Shown: positions 44,087 through 54,172, counted from the stretch's first letter. The stretch: 64,000 bases of DNA from Algoriphagus litoralis (GCF_003259255.1 NZ_QGOL01000006.1:372001-436000), one strand, 5' to 3'. Translations and numbers: made by a program. Notes: generated by a model from the sequence alone, not told the origin.

Positions 44087-46489
44087 TTAAAATTCAACTT
44101 TTACACCAAACGTAGGAAACATGCCCAGCCCTGATTGGGAAACCTGTCCCGTAAGCGGAATAAACTGCTCGAAGTTGACATTGAAGGTATTTTGGATATC
44201 GGTGATATCCAGAAACAAGGTCAAATCACTTCGCTTTCTCTGGATCGTATAATCTGCCCGGATGTCGAAGCTTACAAAGTCATTCAACAGTCTGCCATTT
44301 CTGGAAGTCAATTCCTGGGAATACCGCAAGAAATTCAGGTCGTTAAACACATTGTCATGGACGATATAGTCGTCAATCGGCCGCCCTGTGGAGTACCTGA
44401 ACTTTGCCGAAAGCACCCATTTGTCATTGGGCTTATAGCTCCCGAGAAGGCTGAACACATGAGGAATATGAAACGTGTAGTCATATTCTCCCTGGCCATC
44501 GTTATCATCCCGGACACTCTGCATGTAGGAGTAGCTGACTTGCCCATAGTACTTTTTGGACAGACGCTTGATCAGGCTGAAATCAGCCCCATAAGCATAC
44601 CCCGTCCCATCGTTGGTCAGGAGGCTCTCGGTTCTGTTTGGCTGCACGACCAGATCATCAAATTGCTTATGCCATACTTCGGCTACAAACTTCAGGTCCG
44701 GTGAAAACTGCATTTTGTAACCCAGAATATTTTGAATGGTCCGCTCATTTTTGATCAGGTTGCCGAAGCTTTGCGCAGCCACATTGTAATAGGCCACATC
44801 CTGGTAATAGAGCCCTGTGGCAAAATTGATACTCTGGCGCTCACCCAGCAGGAGGCTTCCGCTCAGCCTTGGAGAGAGAGTATGCTGCTCCGCAAATCCC
44901 GTATAGTCATACCGCAATCCTGGATTGAGGGTCAGCCTATTGGTCACATTCCAAGACAAGCTCGCATAGGCAGAGCCATTGAAGGCTGTATTTTCAAAAC
45001 TGGTATTGAATCGGGCGGGGTCCACTATTCGGTAGTATTGGTTGGGATCCGGCCGAAAGTCGGTAGAACGAAACGTGTATAGGGTATCGGGTCTGGTCAG
45101 ATTTCGTGCATAATCCAAGTTGATCGCAATGGCATCCACACCTGCGGTCAGGGTGACTTTTTCATAATTTTTAGTGTAGATCGATCTGTAGCCAAACTCC
45201 TGCTGGTTGTTTTGGATGGTGCGAAGCTCCTCTTCATGATGCCCAAATGCCGGATCGAGTATCTCTCCATCTTCGGTAAGGGATGGAGTATAGTAGCCAA
45301 AAGTATTATCCACGGTGGACGCTCTGAAGTATAGGACGTTTTTCCAATAGCTCGAAGTGCTGGTCAGCGTTCGCAAGTTGAACCCCACTAATGCACTGCT
45401 TCCCCGGTGGTTCCATAGCGCCAATCCTGAACTATTGTCGTCATTGATATTGGTGCCGGGATCGATGTCCTCAAGGGTCCTGCTGGGACGCTCCGGATTG
45501 TACATGGCTATAAATGACAGCTTATTTTTTGAATTGATTTCTGTGGTCGTTTTTACCAGATAATCCCCTAGCGAAATCGACCCCATATTTTGTATTCCGG
45601 TAAGATTGGCCACTCCTGCAAAATTCTGGTAACGGGCCGAAGTAAAGAGACTAGTTTTTTTGGTCAGTGGCCCATCGTAAATCAGCGTCACTCCCAATAA
45701 TTCCACCTGAGCGCTGAATGTGCTACTTTCTCTATTGCCCTCTTTGATTCCGAGTCCCAAAAAAGAGGAAGATCTCCTGCCAAACGTAGCATCAAAACCA
45801 CCATTTTGAAACTGCACATTATCCACTACCCGGGGAGCGAAAATGCTGAATCTTCCCCCATTGGGATCATTAAAGCCTGAAGCAATTCCTTCTGCTTCCA
45901 AATGCGAAAGATTGAATACCGGCATGTCATCCACCATGTACACATTGTCTTGGGTGCCCTGTCCCCTAGCGGCTATCGCTGAAAACTGCGCACCTGCACT
46001 CACTACTCCTGGAAGTACAGCCAATGCTCTCATGATATCTCCCTGTGATCCGGCATTTCTGAATATCTCTTCTCTGGAATAAGAGAAAGCAGATACTGGC
46101 ATCGTGGGATTGCTTTCTCCCTTAAATGCCATGACTGTTACCTCTCCCAGGTCTCCCACTTCATCCAGCAATTCAAACTCTGCATAGTAGGTTTTACCGC
46201 TGGAGATGATCACATCCGTGACTTTTTTGGTCTGAAATCCCACAAAGGAGATCGACAATGCATACGATCCTATAGGAACATTTTCAATGGAGAAATTCCC
46301 TCCTTCATCTGTAATCGCTCCTTTTTCTGAGTTTTCAACTTGTACCGTCACTCCAATCATCGGTTGTTTGGTAGCCTGTTCGATGACTTTACCTTTAATA
46401 TTCCCCTGAGTTTGGGCGAGGGAGAGTACGCTCATCATCGAGAGCATCAGGGTCATGACAAAAATTCTGCATGAACTGCCTGCTTTCAT
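44087..46489 (-). CDS. TonB-dependent receptor with carboxypeptidase-like N-terminal domain
   Basis: 800 aa from ATG 46489, which starts the signal peptide MKAGSSCRIFVMTLMLSMMS. The same frame is open a further 78 codons upstream to ATG 46723, with another ATG at 46522; export makes 46489 or 46522 likelier. A CarboxypepD_reg-like domain (GKVIEQATKQPMIGVTVQVE) is followed by a plug (VLPGVVSAGAQFSAIAARGQ, then QDNVYMVDDMPVFN) and a barrel ending FGVKVEF. No SusD gene is adjacent, so it is a stand-alone importer. It is divergent from a LytS/LytTR pair that may control it. The substrate is unknown. Confidence 0.88.
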   Translation of the reverse strand: MKAGSSCRIFVMTLMLSMMSVLSLAQTQGNIKGKVIEQATKQPMIGVTVQVENSEKGAITDEGGNFSIENVPIGSYALSISFVGFQTKKVTDVIISSGKTYYAEFELLDEVGDLGEVTVMAFKGESNPTMPVSAFSYSREEIFRNAGSQGDIMRALAVLPGVVSAGAQFSAIAARGQGTQDNVYMVDDMPVFNLSHLEAEGIASGFNDPNGGRFSIFAPRVVDNVQFQNGGFDATFGRRSSSFLGLGIKEGNRESSTFSAQVELLGVTLIYDGPLTKKTSLFTSARYQNFAGVANLTGIQNMGSISLGDYLVKTTTEINSKNKLSFIAMYNPERPSRTLEDIDPGTNINDDNSSGLALWNHRGSSALVGFNLRTLTSTSSYWKNVLYFRASTVDNTFGYYTPSLTEDGEILDPAFGHHEEELRTIQNNQQEFGYRSIYTKNYEKVTLTAGVDAIAINLDYARNLTRPDTLYTFRSTDFRPDPNQYYRIVDPARFNTSFENTAFNGSAYASLSWNVTNRLTLNPGLRYDYTGFAEQHTLSPRLSGSLLLGERQSINFATGLYYQDVAYYNVAAQSFGNLIKNERTIQNILGYKMQFSPDLKFVAEVWHKQFDDLVVQPNRTESLLTNDGTGYAYGADFSLIKRLSKKYYGQVSYSYMQSVRDDNDGQGEYDYTFHIPHVFSLLGSYKPNDKWVLSAKFRYSTGRPIDDYIVHDNVFNDLNFLRYSQELTSRNGRLLNDFVSFDIRADYTIQRKRSDLTLFLDITDIQNTFNVNFEQFIPLTGQVSQSGLGMFPTFGVKVEF

Positions 46490-47087
46490 TTTGTTTGGTA
46501 AATAGTGATTTGATTCATTCATGGTTTTTGTGGTAGGTACATGTTCTTGAGGATTCAAAATTGGCAGGTCTATCAGGAGTAGTTTTAGCCAATTCCACTC
46601 TTGTTGTAGCCATTTTATTGCTGGGTTTAAATCAAGTTCTGGAATGGCCTTACTTTGGGATGTTTCTCCGGAATTACTATTTGAATGGTGTGGGTAGTTA
46701 GCTTTAGATTGGTCATTGCTCATAGGATAAAATAATTTCTATCGGTAGATAATTACCGATGACGCTAAAGTAGAGAGCAGTGCAAAGCGGATTTTTGAAA
46801 CTATACCAAATGAGCTCAGTCCTATAGAAAATGGAGTTTTTCCCGCGAAAAAATTAACTAAGCATTCCAAATAAGCTTCTTTAAGGCTGATTTTGAGCAG
46901 CATCGGCTCTTAGGAAATCAAAATTGGCAACTCTTTCAGGGGGACGTTGGATTTGGTTGTGGAAGTGCCTGCGATTTGGTATAGAAAAAAGGGAGGTTGG
47001 TATAATATAAGCTCTAGAAGGACGGAACCGCTATACCTTTATGCATTTCAACATAAAAATTACCTCAAATAACTGAGAACTCACTCC
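46490..47087. promoter_or_regulatory. Divergent control region between TonB receptor and LytS/LytTR genes
   Basis: 598 bp counted from ATG 46489 (364 bp from ATG 46723). It contains an inverted repeat ATCGGTA-N6-TACCGAT at 46741-46760. An exact 11-bp sequence CTATACCAAAT occurs at 46801-46811, with its reverse complement ATTTGGTATAG at 46974-46984. Further TTGGTATAATA (46997-47007) and GCTATACCTTT (47030-47040) sites share the TATACC/GGTATA core. These are candidate binding sites for the adjacent LytTR regulator; this is inference. Confidence 0.5.
46741..46760. promoter_or_regulatory. Inverted repeat, candidate operator
   Basis: ATCGGTA and TACCGAT arms of 7 bp around a 6-bp spacer, 18 bp before the upstream ATG at 46723. 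Confidence 0.5.
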
Positions 47088-48113
47088 ATGGAAAACGATT
47101 GGATCTATCAATTTTTTGTCTCTACCAGATACAGACTAGCTCGACATATTTCCCTGATCATTCTTATTACCCTGGTGCTTTTCAATAGTCAGCCCCAATT
47201 CATCGAGCCGGTTCAGACGATCATCAACTTTGGACTTGTCGTCGTCTTTGTGCTCTTATTTTACCTGAATATGTATTGGTATGTGCCGCGGTATTTCTTC
47301 ACGGACAATTACTTTGCTTATGCCCTATCGGTGGTATTCACCATCGCCCTGATCGCTTTTATCTACTTTTTCAGTTGGGATTTGCTGGTAGCATATAGGC
47401 GGGAAGATGCCTATCGGGAAGCTGCGGGATTGCTTTCGGTATCCTTTGTGGTGCTGGTGCTGACTATGGCCTCTACCGCCATCAAACTTTTCCAACGCTC
47501 CCTTCGGGATAGCTTGCGGATCAATGAACTTGAAAAAGTATCGCTTCGGTCAGAAATGGAGCAGTTAAAAAACCAGATTAATCCTCACTTCCTGTTTAAT
47601 ATGCTGAATAATGCCAATGTGCTGACTCAGCGAGACCCCGCAAAAGCCTCTCAAGTTCTGATGAAACTGAGCGATCTACTGAGGTACCAGCTCTATGACA
47701 GTTCGAGGGCCAGTGTGCTTCTGACTGCCGATATCCAGTTTTTGGAAGATTTACTGAGTCTTGAGCAAATTCGCCGGGACAACTTCGACTTTCAGATCCA
47801 CAAAAAAGGCGACCTAAGCGGGGTACAGATTGCTCCCTTACTTCTGGTCACCTTTGTCGAAAATGCCATTAAACACAGCTTAGACCAGGAAAAGAACTCC
47901 TTCATTTATATATTTTTTGAGGTAGAAAATAATGTCCTGAAATTTAAATGCATGAATTCTATACCGGAAAAAGATCCCGAGAAGATAGCATCCGGAGGCT
48001 TAGGTCTGGCAAATGTCAGGCGGAGATTAGCGCTGATCTATCCACAGCAGCATTTCCTACAGGTAGTCTATACTGCAAGTAGCTATACAGTACTGTTAAC
48101 CGTCAACTTATGA
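47088..48113 (+). CDS. LytS-type (His_kinase/PF06580) membrane sensor kinase
   Basis: 341 aa. Four hydrophobic helices are seen in residues about 15-130 (ISLIILITLVLFNSQ, TIINFGLVVVFVLLFYLNMY, YALSVVFTIALIAFIYFF, LLSVSFVVLVLTMAS). A coiled-coil linker leads to the kinase motif LKNQINPHFLFNMLNNANVL with the phospho-His, LLLVTFVENAIKHSL (N box) and GGLGLANVRRRLALIYP. It overlaps the LytTR gene by 4 bp (ATGA). It is divergent from the TonB receptor gene, which suggests it controls an uptake function. Confidence 0.92.
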   Translation: MENDWIYQFFVSTRYRLARHISLIILITLVLFNSQPQFIEPVQTIINFGLVVVFVLLFYLNMYWYVPRYFFTDNYFAYALSVVFTIALIAFIYFFSWDLLVAYRREDAYREAAGLLSVSFVVLVLTMASTAIKLFQRSLRDSLRINELEKVSLRSEMEQLKNQINPHFLFNMLNNANVLTQRDPAKASQVLMKLSDLLRYQLYDSSRASVLLTADIQFLEDLLSLEQIRRDNFDFQIHKKGDLSGVQIAPLLLVTFVENAIKHSLDQEKNSFIYIFFEVENNVLKFKCMNSIPEKDPEKIASGGLGLANVRRRLALIYPQQHFLQVVYTASSYTVLLTVNL

Positions 48114-48838
48114 ACTGCATTATCGTCGATGACGAACCCTTGGCACGGGAGGCTATTCAATTATTGATTCCAAAAATCAAAGGTCTGAACCTGATCGGCA
48201 CCTTTAATGGAGCCAAATCCACTGCCCATTTTTTGGCTGAACAGGAAGTTGATCTGGTTTTTCTCGATATCCAAATGCCGGGAGTTAATGGAGTTGAATT
48301 TGCCAGAAGTCTACCTCGCAAAACTTTGGTGATATTCACGACAGCTTACAGTGAGTTTGCCTTGGATAGTTACGAAGTGGATGCGATCGATTACCTGATC
48401 AAGCCAGTCCGTTTCGAGCGTTTCGAAAAAGCCGTGGAAAAGGCCAAATCCTATTATCAATTGCTGCAAGGAAATCAACCGAACAAACAGATAGAGACGG
48501 TTGTCGCAGAGGATTTTGTATTTGTTAAAGCGGATAGAAAGACGGTCAAAATATACTTCAAAGACCTGCTCTACATCGAAGGTTTGAAAGACTATGTAGT
48601 TCTTCACACGACCGGAAAGAAGATCATTACCTGGATGAATATCAAGACTATCCACCAGCAATTGCCCCAAAGTCTATTTGTACGGACAAGTAAATCGTAC
48701 CTGATCAATGTCCAGCACATTGACTCGTTTGATAACAACTCAGTATTCATTCAGGAAAATGAAATACCAATCGGTGATGTTTACAGGAATTATTTTTTTG
48801 AGGAATATGTCGCCAAAAAGCTGATTGGGAGAGGCTAG
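48110..48838 (+). CDS. LytTR-family response regulator
   Basis: 242 aa. The receiver has IIVDDEPLAREA, VDLVFLDIQMPGVNG with the phosphoacceptor Asp, VIFTTAYSEFA and YLIKPVRFERF. The LytTR domain from about residue 135 reads FVKADRKTVKIYFKDLLYIE, DYVVLHTTGKKI and FVRTSKSYLINVQHI. It is the cognate partner of the kinase whose gene it overlaps. Candidate sites with a TATACC core lie in the divergent region upstream of the kinase. Confidence 0.93.
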   Translation: MNCIIVDDEPLAREAIQLLIPKIKGLNLIGTFNGAKSTAHFLAEQEVDLVFLDIQMPGVNGVEFARSLPRKTLVIFTTAYSEFALDSYEVDAIDYLIKPVRFERFEKAVEKAKSYYQLLQGNQPNKQIETVVAEDFVFVKADRKTVKIYFKDLLYIEGLKDYVVLHTTGKKIITWMNIKTIHQQLPQSLFVRTSKSYLINVQHIDSFDNNSVFIQENEIPIGDVYRNYFFEEYVAKKLIGRG

Positions 48839-48959
48839 ACACTAGTTCTCTGATCTCAATGATGGGAAGTGCCTTGTTGAATTTAGGAAATCTCCTAGCC
48901 AAAAGTGAGGATTGGACCATGAAGTATTACCATCTCCTTTTCTCCTGATCCAATCCTTT

Positions 48960-49871
48960 TCAATTAAACGATTGCCTGAATTCCAGGGGAGAAAGGCTCG
49001 TCTTGGCCTTGAACAGTTTACTGAAGGATTGAGGATATTCAAATCCCAACAGAAAGGCTACTTCTTTGACACTCAAATCTGTGGTAGACAAGAGTTCTTT
49101 CGCTTTGTCAATGAGCACGCTTTGGATATACTTTTGAGCGGATAGGCCCGTGCATTTACGAAGTAAATCACTCAGGTAAGGCGCAGAAACATGGAGTTCG
49201 TCTGCCAGATACTGAACTGTCGGCAAGCCCAGTGTATCTGATTTATGCAGTAAATACTGATCAAGCAAATGCTCTACCTTAGCCATCAGATCATGATTGA
49301 CAGCACTGCGGGTATGAAATTGCCTAGCATAGAATCGGTTGGAATAGCTGAGCAGCAAGCTCAATTGAGACACGATCACATCCTGGCTATACGAATCAAT
49401 ATTTTGCTTCAACTCCTGCTGCATCTGGTGTAGGTGAGACAGGATTACTTCCTTTTCTTTCTCCGAGAGGTGTAAAGCTTCAGCTAGGGAATATCCAAAA
49501 AAACCATACTGGCTGATCTGCCTGCCCAACTCGTAATGCCGAATCAATTCGGGCTTAAATACAAGCATGTATCCATCCGCCCGATCTTCAGTCACCTCTG
49601 TCACAGAAAACACCTGTCCAGGCTTGGTGAAACTCATCATTCCCTCATCGAAATCAAAGTCCTGCTGCCCATATTTCATTTTACCGGAGGTCCCAAGTTT
49701 ACAGGCCACGCAATAGAAATCATGGCAGAAATTCTTCCAGACCTCCCCTTTTCCAAAATCCAACAAGCTGAAATCAATCACACTGATCAGCGGATGATCC
49801 GGCTTGGGCAGGTCAAATAAGCGATGGAGCTCCGAAATGGACTTGATTCGATAAGGTGCGGCTTTTTTCAT
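48960..49871 (-). CDS. AraC-family transcriptional regulator (copy 2 of 5)
   Basis: 303 aa from ATG 49871, which shares its A with the TGA stop of the upstream SDR gene (TGATG). The sensing half has DHPLISVIDFSLL and YGQQDFDFDEGMMSFTKPGQ; the DNA-binding half has VQYLADELHVSAPYLSDLLR and LSVKEVAFLLGFEYPQSFSK, ending PLEFRQSFN. It is translationally coupled to the short-chain dehydrogenase, so enzyme and regulator are made together. The regulator may sense the enzyme's substrate or product; this is inference. Confidence 0.92.
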   Translation of the reverse strand: MKKAAPYRIKSISELHRLFDLPKPDHPLISVIDFSLLDFGKGEVWKNFCHDFYCVACKLGTSGKMKYGQQDFDFDEGMMSFTKPGQVFSVTEVTEDRADGYMLVFKPELIRHYELGRQISQYGFFGYSLAEALHLSEKEKEVILSHLHQMQQELKQNIDSYSQDVIVSQLSLLLSYSNRFYARQFHTRSAVNHDLMAKVEHLLDQYLLHKSDTLGLPTVQYLADELHVSAPYLSDLLRKCTGLSAQKYIQSVLIDKAKELLSTTDLSVKEVAFLLGFEYPQSFSKLFKAKTSLSPLEFRQSFN

Positions 49872-50713
49872 CACGATGCTTCGGATATATCGGTAGCTAA
49901 GGAAAATGACTTCCAGTTTTCCAATTCCAGTTTTTCTTGCGCTCTGAGGTGCAGAATGGCGGCAAAACTGTCAGAGCCCAGGGGTAAATGCAGCGGAGCA
50001 TGGGCTAGATTCACCAGATCAATCAGCAGAGTAGCGAGCTTTTTTGGATCACCCAATTGCTTTCCATCTATACTTTTAAAGAGTTCGATCTGGTCTTTTA
50101 ACTTGTACACGTCAATTTGATTCTTTGCCACGCTCAGACTGCTTTCACTCATAAAACTCGTTCGGAAAGTTCCCGGTGCTAGAATGGTCACTTTGATTCC
50201 AAACGCTGATACTTCCTGTGCAAGTGCTTCGGACAGTCCAATTACGGCAAATTTGGAGGCACTATAGCTGCCGTTACCCGGATAACTTAAATAGCCCATG
50301 ACCGAGGATATGTTAAGGATATGTCCAGACTTTTGTCGGCGCAGATGAGGGAGCACGTGTCTGATCACATTGACCATTCCAAAGAAATTCACATCCATAG
50401 TTTCTCTGAACTCAGCATCACTCAACTCCTCCACATTGCCGAGCAGATTATACCCTGCATTGTTTACCACGACATCAATTCGGCCAAACTTCTTGATGCT
50501 GTCTGATATGGCTCTTGCCACGTCCTCGTCACTGGTGATATCCAAAGGCAATGCAAGAAGATTTACCGAATGCTGTCCTACATTTTGAAGTAAAAGTTCT
50601 GTACTTCGGGAGGTGGCGATCACCTTATCCCCATTTTCCAAAACTGCCTTGGTCAATTCTAGCCCCATACCTTTGGAAGCCCCTGTGATAAACCAAATTT
50701 TTTGTGTTTTCAT
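49871..50713 (-). CDS. Short-chain dehydrogenase/reductase (SDR), paired with AraC copy 2
   Basis: 280 aa. The classical SDR motifs are present: TGASKGMGLEL (NAD(P) loop), VVNNAGYNLLG, NISSVMG (catalytic Ser) and YSASK (Tyr and Lys). ATSRS after the second strand favours NADP. The sequence is close to the SDR at 55255-56094 (shared VWFVTGASKG-like start and catalytic region). It is the first gene of a two-gene unit with the AraC regulator. Its carbonyl or alcohol substrate is unknown. Confidence 0.92.
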   Translation of the reverse strand: MKTQKIWFITGASKGMGLELTKAVLENGDKVIATSRSTELLLQNVGQHSVNLLALPLDITSDEDVARAISDSIKKFGRIDVVVNNAGYNLLGNVEELSDAEFRETMDVNFFGMVNVIRHVLPHLRRQKSGHILNISSVMGYLSYPGNGSYSASKFAVIGLSEALAQEVSAFGIKVTILAPGTFRTSFMSESSLSVAKNQIDVYKLKDQIELFKSIDGKQLGDPKKLATLLIDLVNLAHAPLHLPLGSDSFAAILHLRAQEKLELENWKSFSLATDISEAS

Positions 50714-50946
50714 GATTTGACTATTTATTTTCTACAAATCACGGAGATCCCAGAGACAAAAAAGTGTTCAAATCGGGATAAGGCGTGTTCAGATTTTTGA
50801 ACTCGAGGAGGAGATTAGAAATGGAGAATTTGCCGGTATTTCATGTAGCGACTTTTAGTTTACTCTTGTTTGATGATGGACATCTGTGTCTTGGCAAATA
50901 ACATTTGAAGGAAGGATTTACAAAGTTCTAGTTTCACAGACTTTCC

Positions 50947-53571
50947 CTATTCTGTTTTTAAACTTATCACAGGATTGATCCAGGCAACTTTAATTACCTG
51001 ATACCCCACAGTCAGCGCAGCGATCATCAAGGAACATCCGATGGCCACCACAAAGGTCCATGCATCCAGTGTAATCTTGAATTCAAAATCCTGCAACCAT
51101 CCGTTCATAAACCACCAACCGATCGGTGCAGCGATGCCAAAAGCAATGACGATCAGCCGGACAAACTCCTGCCCAAACAGCCAGACAATATGGCTTACTC
51201 CTCCTCCCAATACTTTGCGAATGCCAACTTCCTTGGCCTTTTGAGAAATCATAAAAGAGATAAGCCCATACAGTCCAAGACAACCAATGAAAATGGCAAT
51301 CAAGGAAAAGAACTGGATGCCTTTGAGTAAGGTATCCTCAGCTTCGTAAAACTTGGCGATATCTTCATCCAAAAAAGAATATTCAAACATCTTGTCAGGA
51401 TACTGCTCTTCCCAAAGCGCCTGAATCTCATTTAGCGTATTCTTGACCAAATTTCCATTGATTTTGATCGCAAAATTAGAATACATGGAACTTGCAGTCG
51501 TGATCAAGGCAGCATTGATCCGCTCGTGCATGGATCTGTCATGAAAATTGCGTACCACACCGACGACTTGCCCCCTCATCGTCCCTCCATTGGCATACAC
51601 CATCTCGCCCAAAGCCTCCTCGTATGAACTGATACCAAGACTTTCAAGCATTGCTTCGTTGACTACCACTTCCCGAACGGTATCAGAAGGGGTGAAATTC
51701 CGTCCCGCCAGCAGCTCCAGATCAAAAGTGGAGATGTAATCCGCATCTGCAAGCTTCATATTGGTGAGAAAATTCACCTCCTCTGGATCTGTCCCAAATC
51801 GGATGGAATTGTTCCAAGAATTATCAGAAGCAGGAGCTTGGTAGCAGAGCGAAACCTTTTCAATTCCAGGCAACCGCAAAAACTCGTTCTTCAACACATT
51901 CATTGTGCTTAGCGAGTCAGTCCCCAACTTGACCATGACAATGGATGATTTGTCAAATCCAAGATCTGCCTGCTTGGCAAAGCGCATCTGGTTCATGATT
52001 ACAATCACACCGATGATCAATACCTGAGAGATGGCAAACTGGGCAACGATCAGAGAACGTCGGGTATTAAAGCCACCCAACTGTTGGAATGAAAGCTTCC
52101 CCTTCAGCGCAGCCACTGGCTTGAAGCCGGTAAGGATAAATGCCGGATAGCAACCCGCCAATAGCGTAATGAGGATATCCAATCCTAGGATAAAGAGCAT
52201 TAAAGTGCCGTCTGCAAAGAAATTGACAGGGATTTGAGTATGGAAGAAGTTATTTACATAAGGAACCAATGCGTATGCCGCAATCAAGGCGATCAAAATA
52301 CTGAACGTCGCGATAATCGCTGTTTCGAAAATAAACTGCCAGAAAAGCTGACTCCTGAAGCTCCCTAACACTTTCCTAACTCCCACTTCCTTGGATCTTT
52401 TCAGGGCTTGGGCAGTGGCGAGGTTGATAAAATTCACACAGGCTGTAATCATTAAAAAGATCCCGATTGCAATCAGAATTCCGATGTCGGACTTCTCCAT
52501 AGCTCCTCCGTATCTTCCATTGAAATGAACATCGGAAAGTTCCTGGAGTTTGTAGTGATGCACATTTTTGCTGTTTGGCCGATGTTGCTTGACGTAAGGG
52601 GCCAGGGCTTCCTCTACTTCGGCCGCGCTCACACCCTGGCGGAGTTTTGTAAAGCAATACATCCCAGAGTTAATTCCTCCCCAGGCATTATCACTTGCCA
52701 GCCAAGGATTAAAATCTTTCATCGTGACATACGAGACAAAGATCTCCGGCTTGATATCCGTATTGGGAGGCAAATCCTCCAACACTCCGGTAATGGTGAA
52801 AGGCAGAAAATTATCGTAGGTAATAACCTGGCCGATGGGATTTTCCTCGCCAAAATATTTCTTGGCCAATCGTTCGGTAAGGATGGCCGTATTGGGTTCT
52901 GTCAAGGCCGATTCCATATTTCCCTTGGAAAGAGGAAAATTGAAAATATCAAAAAACTCCACCTCGGTAAAAGCAAACCCATTGGGTTCCTTGATCAGCT
53001 GCTTTTCCCCATTCCGCTCAAAGGAAATCACGGCATTTGATTCATGAAACATCCTCGCGACCTTTTCCCCATAGGTATGGTTGTCTCTCAATACCATTCC
53101 TAGAGGAGAGGGAACGCTATTCACGTAAGAGATAGTTTCCCGATGCTGCTCGGTGACCACTCTATAAATTCGATCCTTGTCCGGGTGGAAATTATCAAAG
53201 CTTAGATGGTGTTTCACTAGCACGAAAATCAAAATACAACAAGTGATGCTGAGCGCCAGTCCGGCGATGTTGATCAGGGTATATTCCTTGTTTCTAAGGA
53301 GCGTTCTCCACCCGATTTTGAAATAACTTTTGTACATGGGAAAGTTGGTTAAGTTTTGATAGGGGTTTCTGGGTTTGATAATCCCCGGTCGAAAGAGCAG
53401 CAATACATCGAGGATAAACTTCCAATCTGCCTTCCGCTTGCCCGATTTTTTGACTCTTCGGTCATACACCTCCAGCAGGTCGCCTTCGATATAGTCGCGC
53501 ATCCGAGGGTGGCAATACCAGCGGAAGAAGCGGAGGAATATTCCCGGGGGAGAAATTTGCTTCTTGCCCAT
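50947..53571 (-). CDS. FtsX/MacB-type ABC transporter permease with N-terminal prefix domain
   Basis: 874 aa from ATG 53571, 2 bp after the PadR gene stop; an earlier in-frame start inside the PadR gene is rejected. Residues about 1-75 form a cytoplasmic prefix (FRWYCHPRMRDYIEGDLLEVY) known from permeases paired with PadR regulators. MacB-like periplasmic domains with FtsX permease halves follow: the first near residues 100-450 (YTLINIAGLALSITCCILIF, SKEVGVRKVLGSFRSQLFWQ), the second to the end (KAKEVGIRKVLGGGVSHIVW). No ATPase gene adjoins, so the partner is elsewhere. It probably exports peptides or drugs, or acts as a mechanical efflux component. Confidence 0.9.
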   Translation of the reverse strand: MGKKQISPPGIFLRFFRWYCHPRMRDYIEGDLLEVYDRRVKKSGKRKADWKFILDVLLLFRPGIIKPRNPYQNLTNFPMYKSYFKIGWRTLLRNKEYTLINIAGLALSITCCILIFVLVKHHLSFDNFHPDKDRIYRVVTEQHRETISYVNSVPSPLGMVLRDNHTYGEKVARMFHESNAVISFERNGEKQLIKEPNGFAFTEVEFFDIFNFPLSKGNMESALTEPNTAILTERLAKKYFGEENPIGQVITYDNFLPFTITGVLEDLPPNTDIKPEIFVSYVTMKDFNPWLASDNAWGGINSGMYCFTKLRQGVSAAEVEEALAPYVKQHRPNSKNVHHYKLQELSDVHFNGRYGGAMEKSDIGILIAIGIFLMITACVNFINLATAQALKRSKEVGVRKVLGSFRSQLFWQFIFETAIIATFSILIALIAAYALVPYVNNFFHTQIPVNFFADGTLMLFILGLDILITLLAGCYPAFILTGFKPVAALKGKLSFQQLGGFNTRRSLIVAQFAISQVLIIGVIVIMNQMRFAKQADLGFDKSSIVMVKLGTDSLSTMNVLKNEFLRLPGIEKVSLCYQAPASDNSWNNSIRFGTDPEEVNFLTNMKLADADYISTFDLELLAGRNFTPSDTVREVVVNEAMLESLGISSYEEALGEMVYANGGTMRGQVVGVVRNFHDRSMHERINAALITTASSMYSNFAIKINGNLVKNTLNEIQALWEEQYPDKMFEYSFLDEDIAKFYEAEDTLLKGIQFFSLIAIFIGCLGLYGLISFMISQKAKEVGIRKVLGGGVSHIVWLFGQEFVRLIVIAFGIAAPIGWWFMNGWLQDFEFKITLDAWTFVVAIGCSLMIAALTVGYQVIKVAWINPVISLKTE

Positions 53572-53573
53572 GA

Positions 53574-53918
53574 CTAAATACCCGCTAGATTGGATTGCCA
53601 GATTGCCTTGGGAATGGCATTCCAAAGTTGCTCACGCGTTTCTTTGGCGTGAAGGATTGCCTTTTTCCCCAGATTGGTGATCTCAAAATACCGCCTAGGT
53701 CGACCAGCCCGTTCTTCGGTACTTTCACCAGCAAATGATTTCAAATATCCTTTGTCTTCCATCCGGTTCAGTGCTGTATGAAGCGCCCCCATACTCACCG
53801 TCCGCTTAAGTCTGGATTCGATCTCATCTTTGATCGCCACACTGTAGGCAGCATTGTTCAGAATCCCGACGGTTAGGATGACGATTTCTTCAAACTCCCC
53901 CAGTTGATAATCTTTCAT
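53574..53918 (-). CDS. PadR-family transcriptional regulator
   Basis: 114 aa. A winged helix covers most of the protein: FEEIVILTVGILNNAAYSVA, VSMGALHTALNRMEDKGYL and AGRPRRYFEITNLGKKAI, the PadR signature around the wing. It lies immediately upstream of the permease gene and in the same direction, a common PadR/FtsX-permease pair. It probably represses this operon in the absence of an inducer. Confidence 0.93.
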   Translation of the reverse strand: MKDYQLGEFEEIVILTVGILNNAAYSVAIKDEIESRLKRTVSMGALHTALNRMEDKGYLKSFAGESTEERAGRPRRYFEITNLGKKAILHAKETREQLWNAIPKAIWQSNLAGI

Positions 53919-54172
53919 AGGCTTGGTAGTATTATCTAAATGTAGAAATAATAATAGTGCCAGTTTTGAATGGGCTCCATTAGCATATTTTTGGGAGGTT
54001 TTTAGGAATCCGGCTGTACGAAATTGACCAAAACCGGGCGATGACGGACTATTCGAAAAAAGTTACTTCCGACCTGATGAAAGAATTATCACTTTAGGGT
54101 TTGTCCATATCTTTTTCCCAAGTGCAAAAATAGTTTGAAGAAATTTAGATCTTAGGAATTCCTGATGTGGGT

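Noticed and set aside
52376-53040. Open frames inside the FtsX-type permease gene on both strands
   Set aside because: They are shadows of a gene with strong family motifs throughout.
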